From assembly GCA_002077045.2 (NCBI GenBank), contig KZ111145.1, forward strand, positions 1,114,321 to 1,178,320: DNA of 64,000 nt, read 5' to 3'. Shown here piece by piece: positions 1 to 12,080 of the stretch. The translations under genes and the position numbers were made by a program. Origin of the DNA: Rachicladosporium sp. CCFEE 5018 (Eukaryota > Ascomycota > Dothideomycetes > Cladosporiales > Cladosporiaceae). Positions within the stretch are counted from its first letter, which is position 1; each line of letters begins with the position of its first letter. The notes beneath the pieces were generated by a model. The model saw only the letters and a list, made by a program, of their open reading frames with translations. It made no database searches and was not told the DNA's origin.

Positions 1-891
1 GTTCAACCGTCATCGTTGTACCAAAACGAACACGCGCCTCGTCATCGCTGAGCACAGTAGTTACTCCAAACTCGTCCGTGTGAATGACTTGGCCGGCTAG
101 TGCAAGAGGAGATCGATTGTAACGCGTCTCGGGCAGGAAGAGGATTATCAAAAGGGTTCCAAAGGCGCAAAGGATGGTCAACAGCCAGTAGAACCATCTC
201 CAGCCGCGATCTGCGACCAAGTAACTGACAGTAATCGTAAACACAGTGCCAATCAGATTCTGAGTTCCCCAGTAGATGCCGAACAGCAGGCCTCTCTCGT
301 CAATAAAGCTGATGTCGCTGATGATCAGAGGCAGAACAGACTCGGTAGCTCCTGTCGCGAGACCTTGGCAGATCCTGGCCGCCATATGTGCGTTGATGTT
401 GTTACTCATCGCAGCGCCAACGGTTGATCCAAGTAGCAGGCAGCAGCAACCCAGCATTACAGGCCGGCGTCCAAATACCATCGACAATGGAAGTGTGAAC
501 AATGCGCCTGTGCTTCGCATTAGTATGTCAAGTAGGTCCAATCGATGACTTTACTTGCCGAATGCCATCACCAGAGATGGGTACGTGCTAGATTAACGAT
601 AGCCTGTGGCTGGACTCCATCAGGCCCGCATAGAGCGAAGAAAGCCGGAAGGATAGACCCAAGCCCGCCCACCAGCACCAGTGAGAAGATCGAGTAACAA
701 CAGCATGATACCATAACACCCGCCTTGCGCCATTTGCTGAAGTTCAGAGGATCATTGGGATCAGATGAGGGCACCGGTATGCGTCGAATGTGGCCTTGAC
801 GATCCACCAACTCCACGTTACCAGTCACCGCAACTGTCGATAGCTCATCCTTGGCAACATCATCGTTATACTGAGCAAGTGTCTTCTCCAT
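1..891 (-). CDS. MFS transporter, DHA1-like (MFS-I), partial at window edge, probable frameshift
   Basis: N-terminal part of a proton-coupled 12-TM drug/metabolite transporter of the plasma membrane. The ATG is at 891. The cytosolic N-terminus ends in the motif SSDPNDPLNFSKWRK, typical of one fungal MFS subfamily and shared with MFS-II (DPLNMPKWRK). Exon 1 runs 891-555, a 42-nt GT-AG intron lies at 554-513, and the next exon runs off the window through MVFGRRPVMLG (motif A) and later helices. Around 585-590 the frame breaks: the expected TYPSLVMAFG segment sits one base out of frame with the upstream FFALCGPDGVQPQ segment, and the gap is too short for an intron. Either the gene is a recent pseudogene or there is a base-calling error. 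Transport function of the family is established; the substrate is unknown. It belongs by position to the monooxygenase/dioxygenase cluster. Confidence 0.8.
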
Positions 892-1720
892 GTTCAACGG
901 GATTGAGTACCGCTTGGGCTTGTCTATGTTTTATAATGCAGCAGGGGCGAGAGTGCCTCATGGTTCTCCACGAGGAGAGGCTTTGTACATAAACCCGGCC
1001 ACGATCCGACATGATCCTTGATCGTATCGTGGTATGTAGTCGGTGTTGCTGCTACGAGATCCGGCAGGTGTCGACCTCCGCATGTCACCCCACAGATCAA
1101 GCCATCGGCACCTGTGGGCACGCGATCTATGATCCAGATCAAGCAAGTGAAGCCTGCGGGACAAGAGACTGGCTGTTCATCGCGAGTCCGCGTGGGACTG
1201 ATCGACCGTGACGTCTCATGAAATTCAGACGGGCGCACGAGACAGGCTGCTCAATGGGCTTGGATGCTTGTTTCCAGGAGGCGGAAGTTGTCCCCCAAAT
1301 CCTTAGTCAGCAGAAGTGTCTGCTCGTCGCGTTTTGATGGAACGTATGATGTTGACCGATACTGGTCGACGTATAGGATTCAGTTGTGCAATTCATCGTC
1401 TTTAACATCTGCCAGAAGCTCACTGCATTGGTGGCGCTACTTGCAGCAATGGTGGACCGCTCTGATGCACCTCCGAGAGCATTGGTCTTGAAGCCCTCCT
1501 TGCTAGGCTGTCGCATCGCGTTTGGGCAAGACGACCTCCTCACTTCCAGGTCATTATCAAGCACATAAGGTAGCTATCCAATCTGAGCGCGGCGCAGATG
1601 AACACATTCAATGTCTACCACTTCGCGACGGCAGTGTTCGCAGCATTTTGACAGCTAGGCAGTATGCACAGAGACTTGGACAAGAGACCGAGGTCTTCAT
1701 ACGCTACCATTCAGACTTAT
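892..1720. other. Intergenic region, no supported gene
   Basis: This stretch lies between the MFS-I start and the end of the FAD monooxygenase. It should hold the MFS-I promoter and the monooxygenase 3' end. Several short open frames exist on both strands but none shows a family motif or matching splice sites. Confidence 0.5.
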
Positions 1721-3027
1721 TCAAGAGACAGCTGCCACAGATCGACTTTGCCACTCTTTTGCACCTTTGTAGCCACAGTTGTAGTCCATGAACTCATCCG
1801 GACGCAGAGTCACTTCATTACTTCCCTTCGCTGTGGCTGGCCTTGTCGAATCACGACTATACTTCTGGATCAAGCTAGCCCTCTCGTACCGGCACTGGAA
1901 GACCTTGCTCAATATCTCCTCCACAGCCTCTCGGTTTGGTATGCCGTGTACGTCTTCGAAGTACGCACCCAGCGCCTCTGCGTCCTCGAAAGCCTGGCTT
2001 GCACCTTGCCCTTGCGTTGGCAGCATCGCATGCGCGGCGTCGCCGATCAATATCACTCTGCCCTTCGTCCACGTCTTCAGCGGATCAATATCGCGTAGCT
2101 GCCAGAGCCCTAAGTCCTTGGCCTGTGCGAAGACGGCCTTCATCCACTCGGGAAACTCCTTGTAGGTCTCGAGCATCTGGCCGAGATCGCCTCTTGACAC
2201 CCAAGACTGCTTGCTGTCTGCGTCTTCTTGCAGTTTCCCGTCCGGGACCAGGCCGACTATGCTATATGAACTTCCCTCTCGGGCTGGACCCATGATCAGG
2301 CGACAACTATGAGCCAGCATCATGGTCGTGTATGGCTTTGTGGGCTCCAACAAAGCGGTGAACTCGGGCGCCTCCTTGGTAAGGACGTCCGTAGGAATGA
2401 CCATTCTGTAAGCGCTGAAGCCAGTAGGTATGGCTTTAACCTCGCAGCCAATGACGCTGCTACGGATTGAGCTGTGTATACCATCAGCCGCAACTATCAA
2501 GTCTGCGACAAGCTGGTCGCCGCTCTCGAGAGATACAGTGCCTTCCAGTGGGTCACAGGCGACTACCTGTACGCCCAGTTAGTACTGCAATCACAGATCG
2601 AGCGCAAGTGCGAACTTACCTTCGAAGATGTGCGAATCACTGCTGGCTGCCCAGCCCTATTTTTGGAAGTGGCAGCTCGAAGTAAGCATGCGTGCAAGTC
2701 CTGGCGATGATACATCACTCTGTCGCCGCCGTACTCTGTCTTGCTGAGCAATGGCACGGTGTTCACCAGCTTGCCCTCAACGTTGAAGATCCTGAAGCCA
2801 TGGTCGATCATTCCCCGAGCCTCCTTGACACTGTCAACGCCCCACTCTCGTTGCAATATAGCGCTCGCGTTTGGTTGCAACGAAATGGTCGCCCCGATCT
2901 CAGACGCCAGCCGTGATTGTTCCAGGATGGTGATCTCGCGGCCGGGCGCCCGCAGTGCTATCGCTGCTGCCAAACCTGCGATACCGCCGCCGCAGATGAT
3001 GATCCGGAATGGCGTTGACGAGGGCAT
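1721..3027 (-). CDS. FAD-dependent monooxygenase, salicylate hydroxylase-like
   Basis: Class A flavoprotein monooxygenase of 417 residues that would hydroxylate an aromatic or related substrate using NAD(P)H and O2. Exon 1 is 3027-2620, the intron is 2619-2567 (53 nt, GTAAGT to CAG) and exon 2 is 2566-1721. The Rossmann motif GGGIAGLAAA is at residues 13-22. The mid-protein DG motif (VAADG) is at about 161-165. The FAD-ribityl motif GDAAHAMLPTQGQGA starts at about 311. Length and order fit the salicylate/3-hydroxybenzoate hydroxylase family. The ATG at 3027 is chosen because the flavin fold begins a few residues later; an in-frame upstream extension to 3075 lacks support. It is divergent from PhyH-1 across 545 bp, suggesting co-regulation. 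The substrate cannot be read from the sequence. Confidence 0.9.
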
Positions 3028-3572
3028 TTTGCGTAATTTGTGAAGTATTTGCGACGCCGAGAACGAGAACACCAAGCCAGATACACGAGCGTAGTGTTGG
3101 AGAAGACATCTTAGCTCGTAGGTTCGGTGATCTGCCTGTGCTTGTATGCTCGAGCTCTACTCTTTTAGTCGGGTATGCATCCGACGTGGAAATACAGTGC
3201 ATCGGCTTGTCTAGAGCCATCGCATGATGCACAGATATGTCTGTACTCACACGTGCAGCAGTAGGCTGACAGACTCAGAACAGACTTTTGCGAAGCAGCT
3301 TTGCCCACAAAACCCGATCGGCCGATGTGGGCCACGCGCAGTAGAAGGACGCACTGTCAAGTCCATCTACCGGACAGTGGGCGATCCTAGAGCGCCGAGC
3401 GGTTTCGCCTACTGGCCACCTTCAGCCTGACTTTGCCGTAACATGTGGACGTCCTCGGCGCTGGTATTTCAACATCTATCTCTCCATGAACCAAATCCGC
3501 CTCTGCACAATTCCCGAGAGCTCTAAATCAAGGCACCAAGTGCCTGAAACGAAGACGCCGACATTTGAAGCT
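3028..3572. promoter_or_regulatory. Bidirectional promoter region between monooxygenase and PhyH-1
   Basis: A 545-bp divergent intergenic segment. It contains CGG/CCG triplets of the kind bound by Zn2Cys6 regulators, including the palindrome CGGCCG near 3320 and CCGAGCGG near 3395, plus a CACGTG-type core near 3250. Binding by the cluster regulator at 5547-8535 is an inference. The in-frame ATG at 3486 would place part of this segment in the PhyH-1 coding region if used. Confidence 0.4.
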
Positions 3573-5099
3573 ATGGCGACTACCACGATCACGCAGGAGG
3601 CACGTCCAGCACGTATGACTGTGCAGCCGTCCAGGAACAGCGCCCTCAAAGTCGATGGAAGCGACCCGAAATTTGGAGATTGGAGAGATGATTTCGTCCG
3701 TGATGGCTATGCCGTGATCAAAGGCGCAGTCCCTCGCGAGAGAGCAGACAAGTATGCCGATGGCATGTTCAGCTGGCTGGAAGGCTTGTATGTTCAGTTG
3801 TAAAGCGTCCTAAGTTTTTACCGATATTGACTCTCTGCCTTCAGCAACCTCGGCTTTGATCGCAACGATCTGTCCACCGTCCACAAGGACAAATTACCAA
3901 CCATCAATGAGAAGGGCATGTGCCTGCAATATGCTGTCACTCACGAGGACTTCGCCTGGGCAATTCGAGGCGAGCCTGGCGTCATCGATGTCTTCGAAAA
4001 GGCGTATGACACTGAGGACCTTATCGTCTCCTTCGATGCAGTCAACTTCGGATTCCCGGGGTGAGTGGCATAAGTGCATCGCTTCCTGTATGCTTCGCGG
4101 TCTTTCGACTGACGAATTCTAGCCGCACCGACATCGCGAAGAACGTGCCGTGGCCACATCACGACCAGGATCCGACGAAGCCTGGATTCCGATGTCTCCA
4201 AGGACTAGGTAAGGCGACTCCCATCAGACCATTGGGGCGGCACTAACGTTTTTGGAGTCAATCTACTTCCCAATGGCCCCAAGGACGGAGGTCTCATCGT
4301 CTGCAAAGGTGGACATCTCCTATCCGAGGAATTCCACGAGGCCATGAAGGATGAACCGAGAATCCCGGCTTGGACCAACGAGTGGTTCGGCTTTACCGAT
4401 AGTGAGTTTTGACCCAACCAGTCGACGTTTGAACAACCCTGCGGTCCTTGAGGTTCCCCCGTAGACGTGCGGTGGCGATCCTCTGTGGGACGAAAGTATC
4501 AGCACCCTCTCCTCGGTGCTCAGCATAGGCAGCATTCTTGACGATGCGTCGATACACCCACAGGAGAATCGAGCTTTCCTTGCGAATTGCAGCGTTCATG
4601 AACGATCTAACATGCTGATCGGTGTCCAGACGGTATGAAGTGGCTTGCAGACAAGGGTCTCGAATGGATCAAGATCTGTGCCGAGCCGGGTGATCTACTC
4701 CTGGTAGGTCCATCAAGCAATGACGTTGAGGTTACCATGCTGACTAGCAATTCGCAGTGGGACTCCAGGACACCGCATTACAACCTGAGCTCCGAGACTC
4801 ACCAGCCGCGTTTCTGCGTCTACACATGCTACATGCCCGTCACAGATGCGTCGCAAGCCGATCTTCTCAAGAAGAAGGATGCACTGGATAGATGGGTTGG
4901 CACCACTCATTGGCCGAACGCGCGACACACCGGCTCGAATGTGGCGAAGCGAGATGGTGAGGAGGATCCGCACAACCGCTTCGAGCCTGTCAACAAGCCA
5001 GTAATGAACGAGCGGACCTTCAAGTTGACGGGTGTTCCGTATATAGTAGCCGACGGGGCAGGTGCTGACGCAGTGGAGGCGTCTGCCGCGAGAACATGA
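3573..5099 (+). CDS. Phytanoyl-CoA dioxygenase family protein (PhyH-1)
   Basis: Fe(II)/2-oxoglutarate-dependent oxygenase, about 358 residues. Exons: 3573-3787, 3845-4060, 4123-4208, 4258-4401, 4630-4703 and 4758-5099; all joins keep frame and all introns are GT-AG (57, 62, 49, 228 and 54 nt). The iron ligands appear as H-x-D in PWPHHDQ (H156, D158) and a distal His in WDSRTPHY (H252), with the 2-oxoglutarate-binding Arg likely R263. The core FGDWRDDF...GYAVIKGAV matches the two paralogues at 16079 and 26870, with many substitutions, so it is an older duplicate. I prefer the ATG at 3573, which gives an N-terminus like the paralogues; 3486 is in frame upstream. The 228-nt intron 4 is unusually long for this window. 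Substrate unknown. Confidence 0.88.
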
Positions 5100-5546
5100 T
5101 TGTGCGTCTGTGGGATTTCGGCGCATGTATACCAGAAACCTATCCCAAGAGCTCCCTTGATGAGTTCCAAAAGCAGCCTGGTGCATTTTGCTTCCCCAGG
5201 AGCGCTCCGAATGTGACTGTAGCTGCTGTCGCCGTTATACTAAAGGCTTGATCTCCCAGCTCCCATCGGAATGAGATAATGACAGATTCTTCAGTCTGGA
5301 GGTGTTGTGCGCGTCTAATCCGACTTCCTGCATACTGCAAATGTCGAGTTGCGGTACGCATTTATGACAAACATGCCGTCTAGAACCGTGCAGTCGCTGT
5401 GTTACTGATACATCGTACGTACATTGCGCTCCATAGATCAGTACGCGCCAGCCTCACGAACGTCGCAAGTCGCACCGCTTGTCCTATGCATCTTGTCCGA
5501 GACAGGGCGGAATTTTACTGAGACCGCTTTACAAGAAGGTAACGTC
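5100..5546. other. Convergent intergenic region
   Basis: 3' flank shared by PhyH-1 (plus) and the transcription factor (minus). No gene or repeat recognised. Confidence 0.4.
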
Positions 5547-8535
5547 TCACCGCAGATTACCAAGATCATCCATCAACGTACAGAGGCTCTTGATCAGCTG
5601 CGGCATGCCATCCCGAGTCTCCGTTGGACAGTTGGCTTGCAGTATCGCAGAGCCTACAGCCAGCACTGATGACGGATTGCGCAATTCACAGATACGGCCG
5701 TCCGGGAAGCGTATGCAAGGACGGCCGTCGCCCGTGTGCACGAAGACATCCGTTGATTCGTCCTTGATGTCATCCAATACGACTTGCTTGACACTTTGTG
5801 TGCGGAGGAGTCCCGGGGGCGAAGTGCGCCTGTGGCTAGACGCAGGTGTGTTTGTCCCAGTGCGTCTCGCCGAGTCCCTGCAGAGCATTCCATACGTCCA
5901 CAACACCATTACGGCGTGATAGGTAACGAACGAGTCTGCACCGCGTAGCTGAAAAGGGGGCACTGCTTTCGCAGCACGCATCGCTTGCGCAGCGTGCCAA
6001 ACCGCGACTCTGGCCGACTTTCCCTTTACCCAGACCTGGAGATCATGGTATGCGCGATGGGCTTCAAGCTCGCCACATTTTCCTGCAAATCGCATGACCG
6101 TGTCTATATCGATGTTCAAGATCATCGTTAGGAAGGCATGAATTAAGCGTGTTGTTGCGGGCAGGTTGGCAAGGCTAGGCTCGAAGTCTCTCAGCTTTTG
6201 CGACAAGGAATGTTGGCGAGCTTGCAGCCATAGGGTATTCGAGGGATCACCACCGTTAGCCTGTTCTGTTGTAAAATGGATGTCAGCGGTAATGTCACAT
6301 GGTGTCACTACCGTCGGTCCCACATACCTTTAAGCACAGTGGCCTGCTGATTGTACTCCCAGATCTGTGCTGCTATGCCGTACAGGAACGTGGTAGCCGC
6401 CAAAGTCCTGTCGATGTTTCGCGGCAGGAACTGCACCATGTCATTGGTGGACAACAATGACCTTAGAGACACTGAGGATGTACGAGTATTGCTGGCCCTG
6501 GACATGTTCTCCAAGTACAGAGCTCTCCAGGTCTCAGCCGAGGGTGCGAGCCACAGATCTCTGGAAGCTGGTAACGGCACCGTCAGCTCGGCGTATGATA
6601 TAAGACATTGGCGATGTCTGGCGATAGTCATGAGCATATCATGTTCGAAAAGATGGTACACAAGCCGTTTGAAAGACTCCTGCTGCGCCCATCGCCGCCA
6701 CAGAGCCTCAGTGACTTTTGTGCTGTCGCTTGCTGACGGACTGATTTCTTCGTAGGCAACCTTGTCGAGCTTGCCGAATCGTCGCAAAGCTGTGATTACA
6801 GGCTGAAGGTTGGACTCCGCGATCTCCATTTTCCTCTTGTAGCTTCATCATCGTCAGCGAAATTCTTGGGTCGTGCCTGCTGGAAACGAACGTACCCGCA
6901 AAAACCGCACACATCTAGCCAGATCATCGAAGCCTGGAGGTATTGTAGATCTCGGACGCTGCTGTTGTCTTCCTCACTGGCAGATGCCAAAGCCACACGG
7001 GCTATCTCAAGCAGGACGAGTCCAGTACGAGATATTGAAGGATCCCCAAAACATACGCAGCCAGCTGCAATCAGCGCCACTAGTAACTCCGTTCGAGTGT
7101 TGTCGGACGAGAACGTGTAGGGATGAATCCATGCGTCGGTCTCCAGTCGCTTGGTGATGCCTACTTTGAGAAGCAGCTCCAGGCATTCGTTCGACGGGAA
7201 AGTAGGTACAGATATCTGTGAGTTTGCAGTCTTGATAACGAGCTGGAATATTCGATCTCGAGATTGAGATGACAGATCGTCGGGGATTGCGACCGAAGGG
7301 GCATGGGGTGTATGAGGAGAAGCTGCAAGGTTCATGCTCCGTTCGTCTACCTGGATACGATTATGCTCGGAGAATGCGTTGGACCCGCTTCCAGGCATCC
7401 ATAGCCTTGTACAACGAGTCAACAACTTTATTTTGGTATGCATTCACACCATCATCGAGCGTGGATACGGAATTGACTTACCAGGGAGAGTCTTCTAGGA
7501 AGATACTGTGACGCTGTCTGGCTGACTCGTTCGGTTTCATGGTTCGCTGCTGCTCCTTCCCATTGATATCGACTTCATCGGTACGCATTGGTACTGCTGC
7601 TGGTAACGGGTCCATTGCCTTGTCAATCGCCAATGAGAAATCGATATCGAAAATTGAGGAACTTCCAATCCAGTCTCCCTGCTCAGGTATCATGGCAGAA
7701 AGCTCTGGAGGGACCATCACATCATCGCCGCCGACCCATGTCTGGTTTGGCACCATGATCGACTCGAAGAAGGCCGGAAATGCCGAATTGAAGGCAGCAT
7801 CCCAATCATCTGGACTAGCCAGAGGGTTAGTACTCGCCGCCATGATCGTCGAGTCGGTCGGAGCTTGAGAAGCGAATCCCATATCTGCGAAACCATGGAT
7901 AGACCCATTGTCCTGGTTGTTGCTCGGACCATCTGCGGCTCGCGAGGTCGTCACCGAGGCAGAAGACGGTGACTGATCTGTTGGACTGCCTGCGAGTCCA
8001 ACGCGACTAAGCGACTCGCTTGAGCACGCGACTCCGCGCTTTCGACATCGCTTGCAAGGCCGTTCGTCGTCTGAGCCAAGTCTTAGAGATGCGATACGCG
8101 TCCATGCTACCAGTGCTATGCTCACCACACTTCAGCTTCGACTTCACACAGGCATCGCAGGCCTTCACAGNNNNNNNNNNNNNNNNNNNNNNNNNNNNNN
8201 NNNNNNNNNNNNNNNNNNNNNNNNNNNNNNNNNNNNNNNNNNNNNNNNNNNNNNNNNNNNNNNNNNNNNNAGCTACGTACCGTCGATTGAAGCCCCTAGG
8301 ACACTCTGAGCATCGGAACGTTCTTGCATTACGATCTGTGCAGTGTAAGCTCAAGCATAGCACGTGGTTAAATTGCAGACGCCTCAGACATCCCGGCCAT
8401 CTCTGGATCGGACTCACGTGAATCTAGATGCCTGTCAAGGTGGTCACGACGCTCGTAGCTGCGCGCGCACACTTGGCAAGCATGTGCGTGCTTGATGTCC
8501 TCATTTCCCGGCGGCGTGGTGCTCACGGTGGCCAT
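5547..8535 (-). CDS. C2H2 plus Zn2Cys6 dual zinc-finger transcription factor
   Basis: Probable pathway regulator of the surrounding cluster. Exons on the minus strand: 8535-8418, 8335 into the N gap, out of the gap to 8126, 8070-7482, 7405-6896, 6833-6328 and 6265-5547. Finger 1 is CQVC...H...H, and its last zinc-ligand His is encoded across the first splice junction. Finger 2 begins CSECPRGFNRRY and enters the gap. After the gap comes a complete Zn2Cys6 cluster, CDACVKSKLKC then CKRCRKRGVAC, itself split by the 55-nt intron 8125-8071. The C-terminal half carries the fungal-specific regulatory region (VYHLFEHDMLMTIARHRQ...LWLAPSAETWRALYL), typical of C2H2/C6 regulators. Total length cannot be given because finger 2 lies in the 100-N gap. 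A role in controlling neighbouring genes is inferred from position only. Confidence 0.88.
8171..8270. other. Assembly gap (100 N) inside the transcription factor
   Basis: One hundred Ns, the usual placeholder for a gap of unknown size. It removes the end of C2H2 finger 2, the linker to the Zn2Cys6 cluster, and probably one intron (a possible donor GTAGCT abuts the gap on the minus strand). Confidence 0.98.
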
Positions 8536-9558
8536 CTCCGCATTTGATGCAGAATTAAGCCAACGTACGGCATGCGGTCTGAGTGGGAACAAGCGAGGCG
8601 TACGGTCTGAGATATATTGCTGACCCGAACAAGCGTGTCAAGTGGACAGTGAGACGCGGAGAAGGTGGACCATCTCCAGTCTGGTGTCCCCGCATGGTGC
8701 CACGCGATGGGAGCTGCATCTCATCAACGTATTCACCCGAAGTCTCGCCAGTGATCCGGAGGACACAGCTACGGTAAGTAACACGGCACTCAGTTGCGGT
8801 CTCGTCCGACGCGACCATTTGGCCTCATCTCTCCATAGCGACAGCTGCTGGGACAGTATTGTTCTTCAAGTACGTCCAGTCCTAGAGGGCCCAGAGCAAA
8901 CACACTCAAGAGTGATACTCAATCACGTGTACTTCATCCCCAAGGTGATGATCTGGCGACTGGGCCGAGTAGTGGTGCACGTGCAACGTGTAGCTGGCAC
9001 TCGCTTGTTTTCCGCTCCGTCACTTTTGTGTAGATACAACGACTGATGTAATCGAGAGGCTAATCGACCAAAAGAGTAATGCGCTGCCTCTATACTCACC
9101 ATCGATTGCGAGTCTACCTAGACCTGTGATGGGCCCACGGAATGCCACGATCCCCATACAAGCAATATACCATGTCATGCAAGGCGACCAGGTGAAACAG
9201 CTGTGGACCGACGAAGCAGCGCTGGCATCTTCTAAAGAGGCAAACATCGATCGTTGACAGTGTGCATTGAACCTGCTACGTTGAACCAGATGGAAGCCAA
9301 TTAGCTTGCGCGATCTCATACCTAATTCTGGAATTTGCTGAAGCTTGTCTCTGTCTCCGGTGATGTCCATGAGGTGCTCACTCGGTAGTGATTGCCTTCG
9401 ATGTTCACCTCGTGGTCAAGACTAGTAACACGGGGGGCTATTCGAGGTCTCGGAACATCAAGTCATGAGGTATGTGGTGTCTTTAAGTACATATATACGG
9501 TTCGCTCCGCAGCGCAGGGTGGTCTAGATCATCGGCCTGCTCCCACATCCAGTCTCGC
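8536..9558. other. Intergenic region upstream of the transcription factor
   Basis: About 1 kb between the MFS-II stop and the transcription-factor start. No intact gene is supported. A minus-strand frame at 9020-9370 has a possible GTATGA donor and a hydrophobic stretch, and could be a remnant of a permease, but there is no diagnostic motif. Confidence 0.4.
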
Positions 9559-11562
9559 TCAGTGAGTCAAAGATGGCTTGCCTGTCCGCTCCTTGACTGC
9601 CCACTTTCCAGTGAACTGCCGAATGCGCTTGCCAAAGAAGTAGATTGGAATGCCGATCAACCCTAGACCAGCGGTAATCCCAGCATACGCACCAAAGGCA
9701 CCATCGTATCCTGCGGTCTCGATGAACTTGGCTACACCATAGCTGGAGCCGAACGAGACGAAACCACGCATCGAACAGATGACCACCAACGCCGGGCCAG
9801 CGCGGGCTGGGTATGAGTCGAGCAGGAAAGTTATGCCGACGATGTTGCTGCCAATGAAACACAGATAGTAGGCTCCGTAGGCAAACACAATAGCGAACCA
9901 GTGTAGTTTGCCAGGGAACTGGGCTGCTTGGCCGTAGAGGACCGCAGCAAGAACACCAAATGCGAGTGGGATGCCAAGAGGGAGCAGTCGAGCTTCTGGT
10001 TCGTGTACACCACCCTGAACTTGCGTTAGTAGCGTCGAGCAGCGTGCATCGTGCCATGTGGCGACCCATTGAAAGAGCAAAGGGTACATGATCACGGGGA
10101 ACTTACATTCTTCCGCGCCTGACGCTTGATTATCCAATCGGACCCCTTTCCTAGTAAGGGTAGGGCGACCAAGGCCGTGAAGATCTGCGCGACATTTATA
10201 TATGAGACTTTGTCGTTGCTGAAGTTGTATCTACAACACGAGTCAGTCTCTTGCACCCAACAAAAATGGCTGTAGAGTACTTACGGAGGCGCGGACAGAA
10301 TCGTCCCATAAGTAGTGGCGAGTGCTAAATGTCCGTTAGTGCCTGTGGTACTGAGTCGGACGTCGTGCATGTTATGCACTCACCAATGTTCACGCCGAGC
10401 GTGAACCCATTAAGGCAGAAGATCCAGAAGACGTTGGGGAATAGCATGATCTGAAAGGTGTTCTTGAGCGCATAGAACCCCTCGCTCCAGTCGGGTTTGT
10501 TGACGAAGAGGCGCATGTCGCTTCGCAAGGTCCGAGGTTGATATCTCACGGTGTCTAGCGCAGGTCGCTCAGACATCCTCATAGGCTTCGGCTCGAATTT
10601 CTCGTCAATGTGGCCAGCGATGAGCTCCGCAGATTGTCCGTATGCCGCAAGGTCGCGGACGTACTTTGTCTCCGGCACAAAGAAGATGGACACAATCAAG
10701 ACAGCAGCTGACAGTCCAACGCCAATGAGATACCACGCCGTAGTACCCACAGCACCAGCGATAGGTGATGCGAAGATGTTGAGGATTGCCGAGACAATAG
10801 TCTGCATGGCGACCTGCCACATCAGGCATTGGCTGCGCTCGTGGATGAAGTGAACTTCCTGGATCCTTCCGCGAATGTCAGTCGCAAGTCTAAGGACGAG
10901 CGCGTTTCATTGGAATCGAGCAACTTACATCATAGGCACGAGGGCTTCTGAGTTACCGGCACCAATACCGATCAGCATGCGCAGCCATAGATGATGGTTA
11001 TAGTCTTTAGCATAGGCACTGAGACATCCACCGAGGATGAGAATCATGCAACTGCCAAGGTATACTGGTCGTCTACCGATGGCGAGTGCCAACGGCATAG
11101 AGATGAGGTTGCCGACACCCATAAACATGGATGGGTATGTCATCAGAGCGGTTATGTCGGCGTAGGTCGCCCCCTTCTCGACGTAGCCAGGAATGTAGAA
11201 GCCGAGAAGTCCACCGAAGCCAGAGACCATGCTCAATCCAGCGCTCGAGACTGCAGCGTGTTAATGGCGTCCACTGTAGGATTGGGTGCATCCTCACAGA
11301 TGGACAAGAGCACTACAAATAGGACCTTCCTCCACTTCGGCATATTGAGAGGATCTGATTATGAAGTCAGCATCATGCCGCTATGGTAGCTACCATTGCA
11401 GTGTTGCTCACCTCTTGGATCCGCGCTGGGCTGTGGAACCAACATCAACTCTTCGGTATCATTGATGGTGACAGTGCCCATTGTCGCCGTTTGCTTGAGG
11501 CCATTGATCTCGTCCTCGGCGAGCTCATGGCGCTCGACCGTGGAAATGTGCTTCTCATCCAT
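9559..11562 (-). CDS. MFS transporter, DHA1-like (MFS-II), complete
   Basis: Plasma-membrane transporter of 543 residues. Exons: 11562-11412, 11354-11298, 11250-10929, 10865-10384, 10324-10285, 10230-10107 and 10014-9559, with introns of 57, 47, 63, 59, 54 and 92 nt, all GT-AG and frame-preserving. The N-terminal cytosolic tail ends in DPLNMPKWRK, followed by helix 1, MVSGFGGLLGFYIPGY, and motif A (LALAIGRRPVYLG). The second half contains PETKYVRDL after helix 6 and six further hydrophobic segments. It belongs to the same subfamily as MFS-I. The left breakpoint of the tandem duplication falls in exon 3 at about 11001, so the exons 5' of that point are repeated at 21816-22377. The substrate is unknown; export or uptake of the cluster compound is inferred from context. 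Confidence 0.9.
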
Positions 11563-12080
11563 ATTGCTGTTTGTTCGAACTTAGAGAAGGCGAGGAAGTC
11601 TTGCAGTCACAGAGCAGTGCCCAGGATGAGAAGGGTATACTGGCAGCGATGCAATGGGATATTGAGAGCGTTGAAGGATCGACGGAAATTGGCCCATGTT
11701 ATACATATCTGGTTCCGAGAGGAGGGATGATAGCCCTCGCAAGCCTGCCCACAAGTGCCAGTATACCCAGATCTGAGCACGTCGCAGGGTAGGATTCGGC
11801 ATACACCGAGTCAGACCTGGAGACCCCATCAAGGCCTCGTGGCTAGTGTGCGCCCGGACCAAAAGCCGATCATGGAGGGTGTGGAGACTCACTACAGTCA
11901 AGGCGCGAGAATAGGCGCGGCCTAGATGTCGGCGAGTGTTGACAATCTGAAGGTGGCGTCAAGTCCGAGGGAAGAGTGGAGTCGAAGGAGAGGTTGAGAA
12001 CGGCTTTTGTGGGCAATGCGGGGAACGAAATCCGGGGATTTTTCTGGAGATGGTCATGCGAAGTTTCCTCAAACGTGGTC
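11563..12080. other. MFS-II upstream region
   Basis: About 520 bp of probable MFS-II promoter, duplicated almost exactly at 22378-22894. Minus-strand open frames here differ in reading frame between copies, so no gene is called. Confidence 0.45.

Noticed and set aside
1307..1564. Minus-strand 85-codon frame in the intergenic region
   Set aside because: No motif, no splice sites, no conservation within the window.
9020..9370. Minus-strand open frame with a possible donor and hydrophobic stretch, perhaps a permease remnant
   Set aside because: No family motif and no continuing exon found on either side.
11581..11901. Minus-strand frame upstream of MFS-II
   Set aside because: The equivalent frame in unit B (22260-22715) is altered by an indel; it lies in the promoter region.
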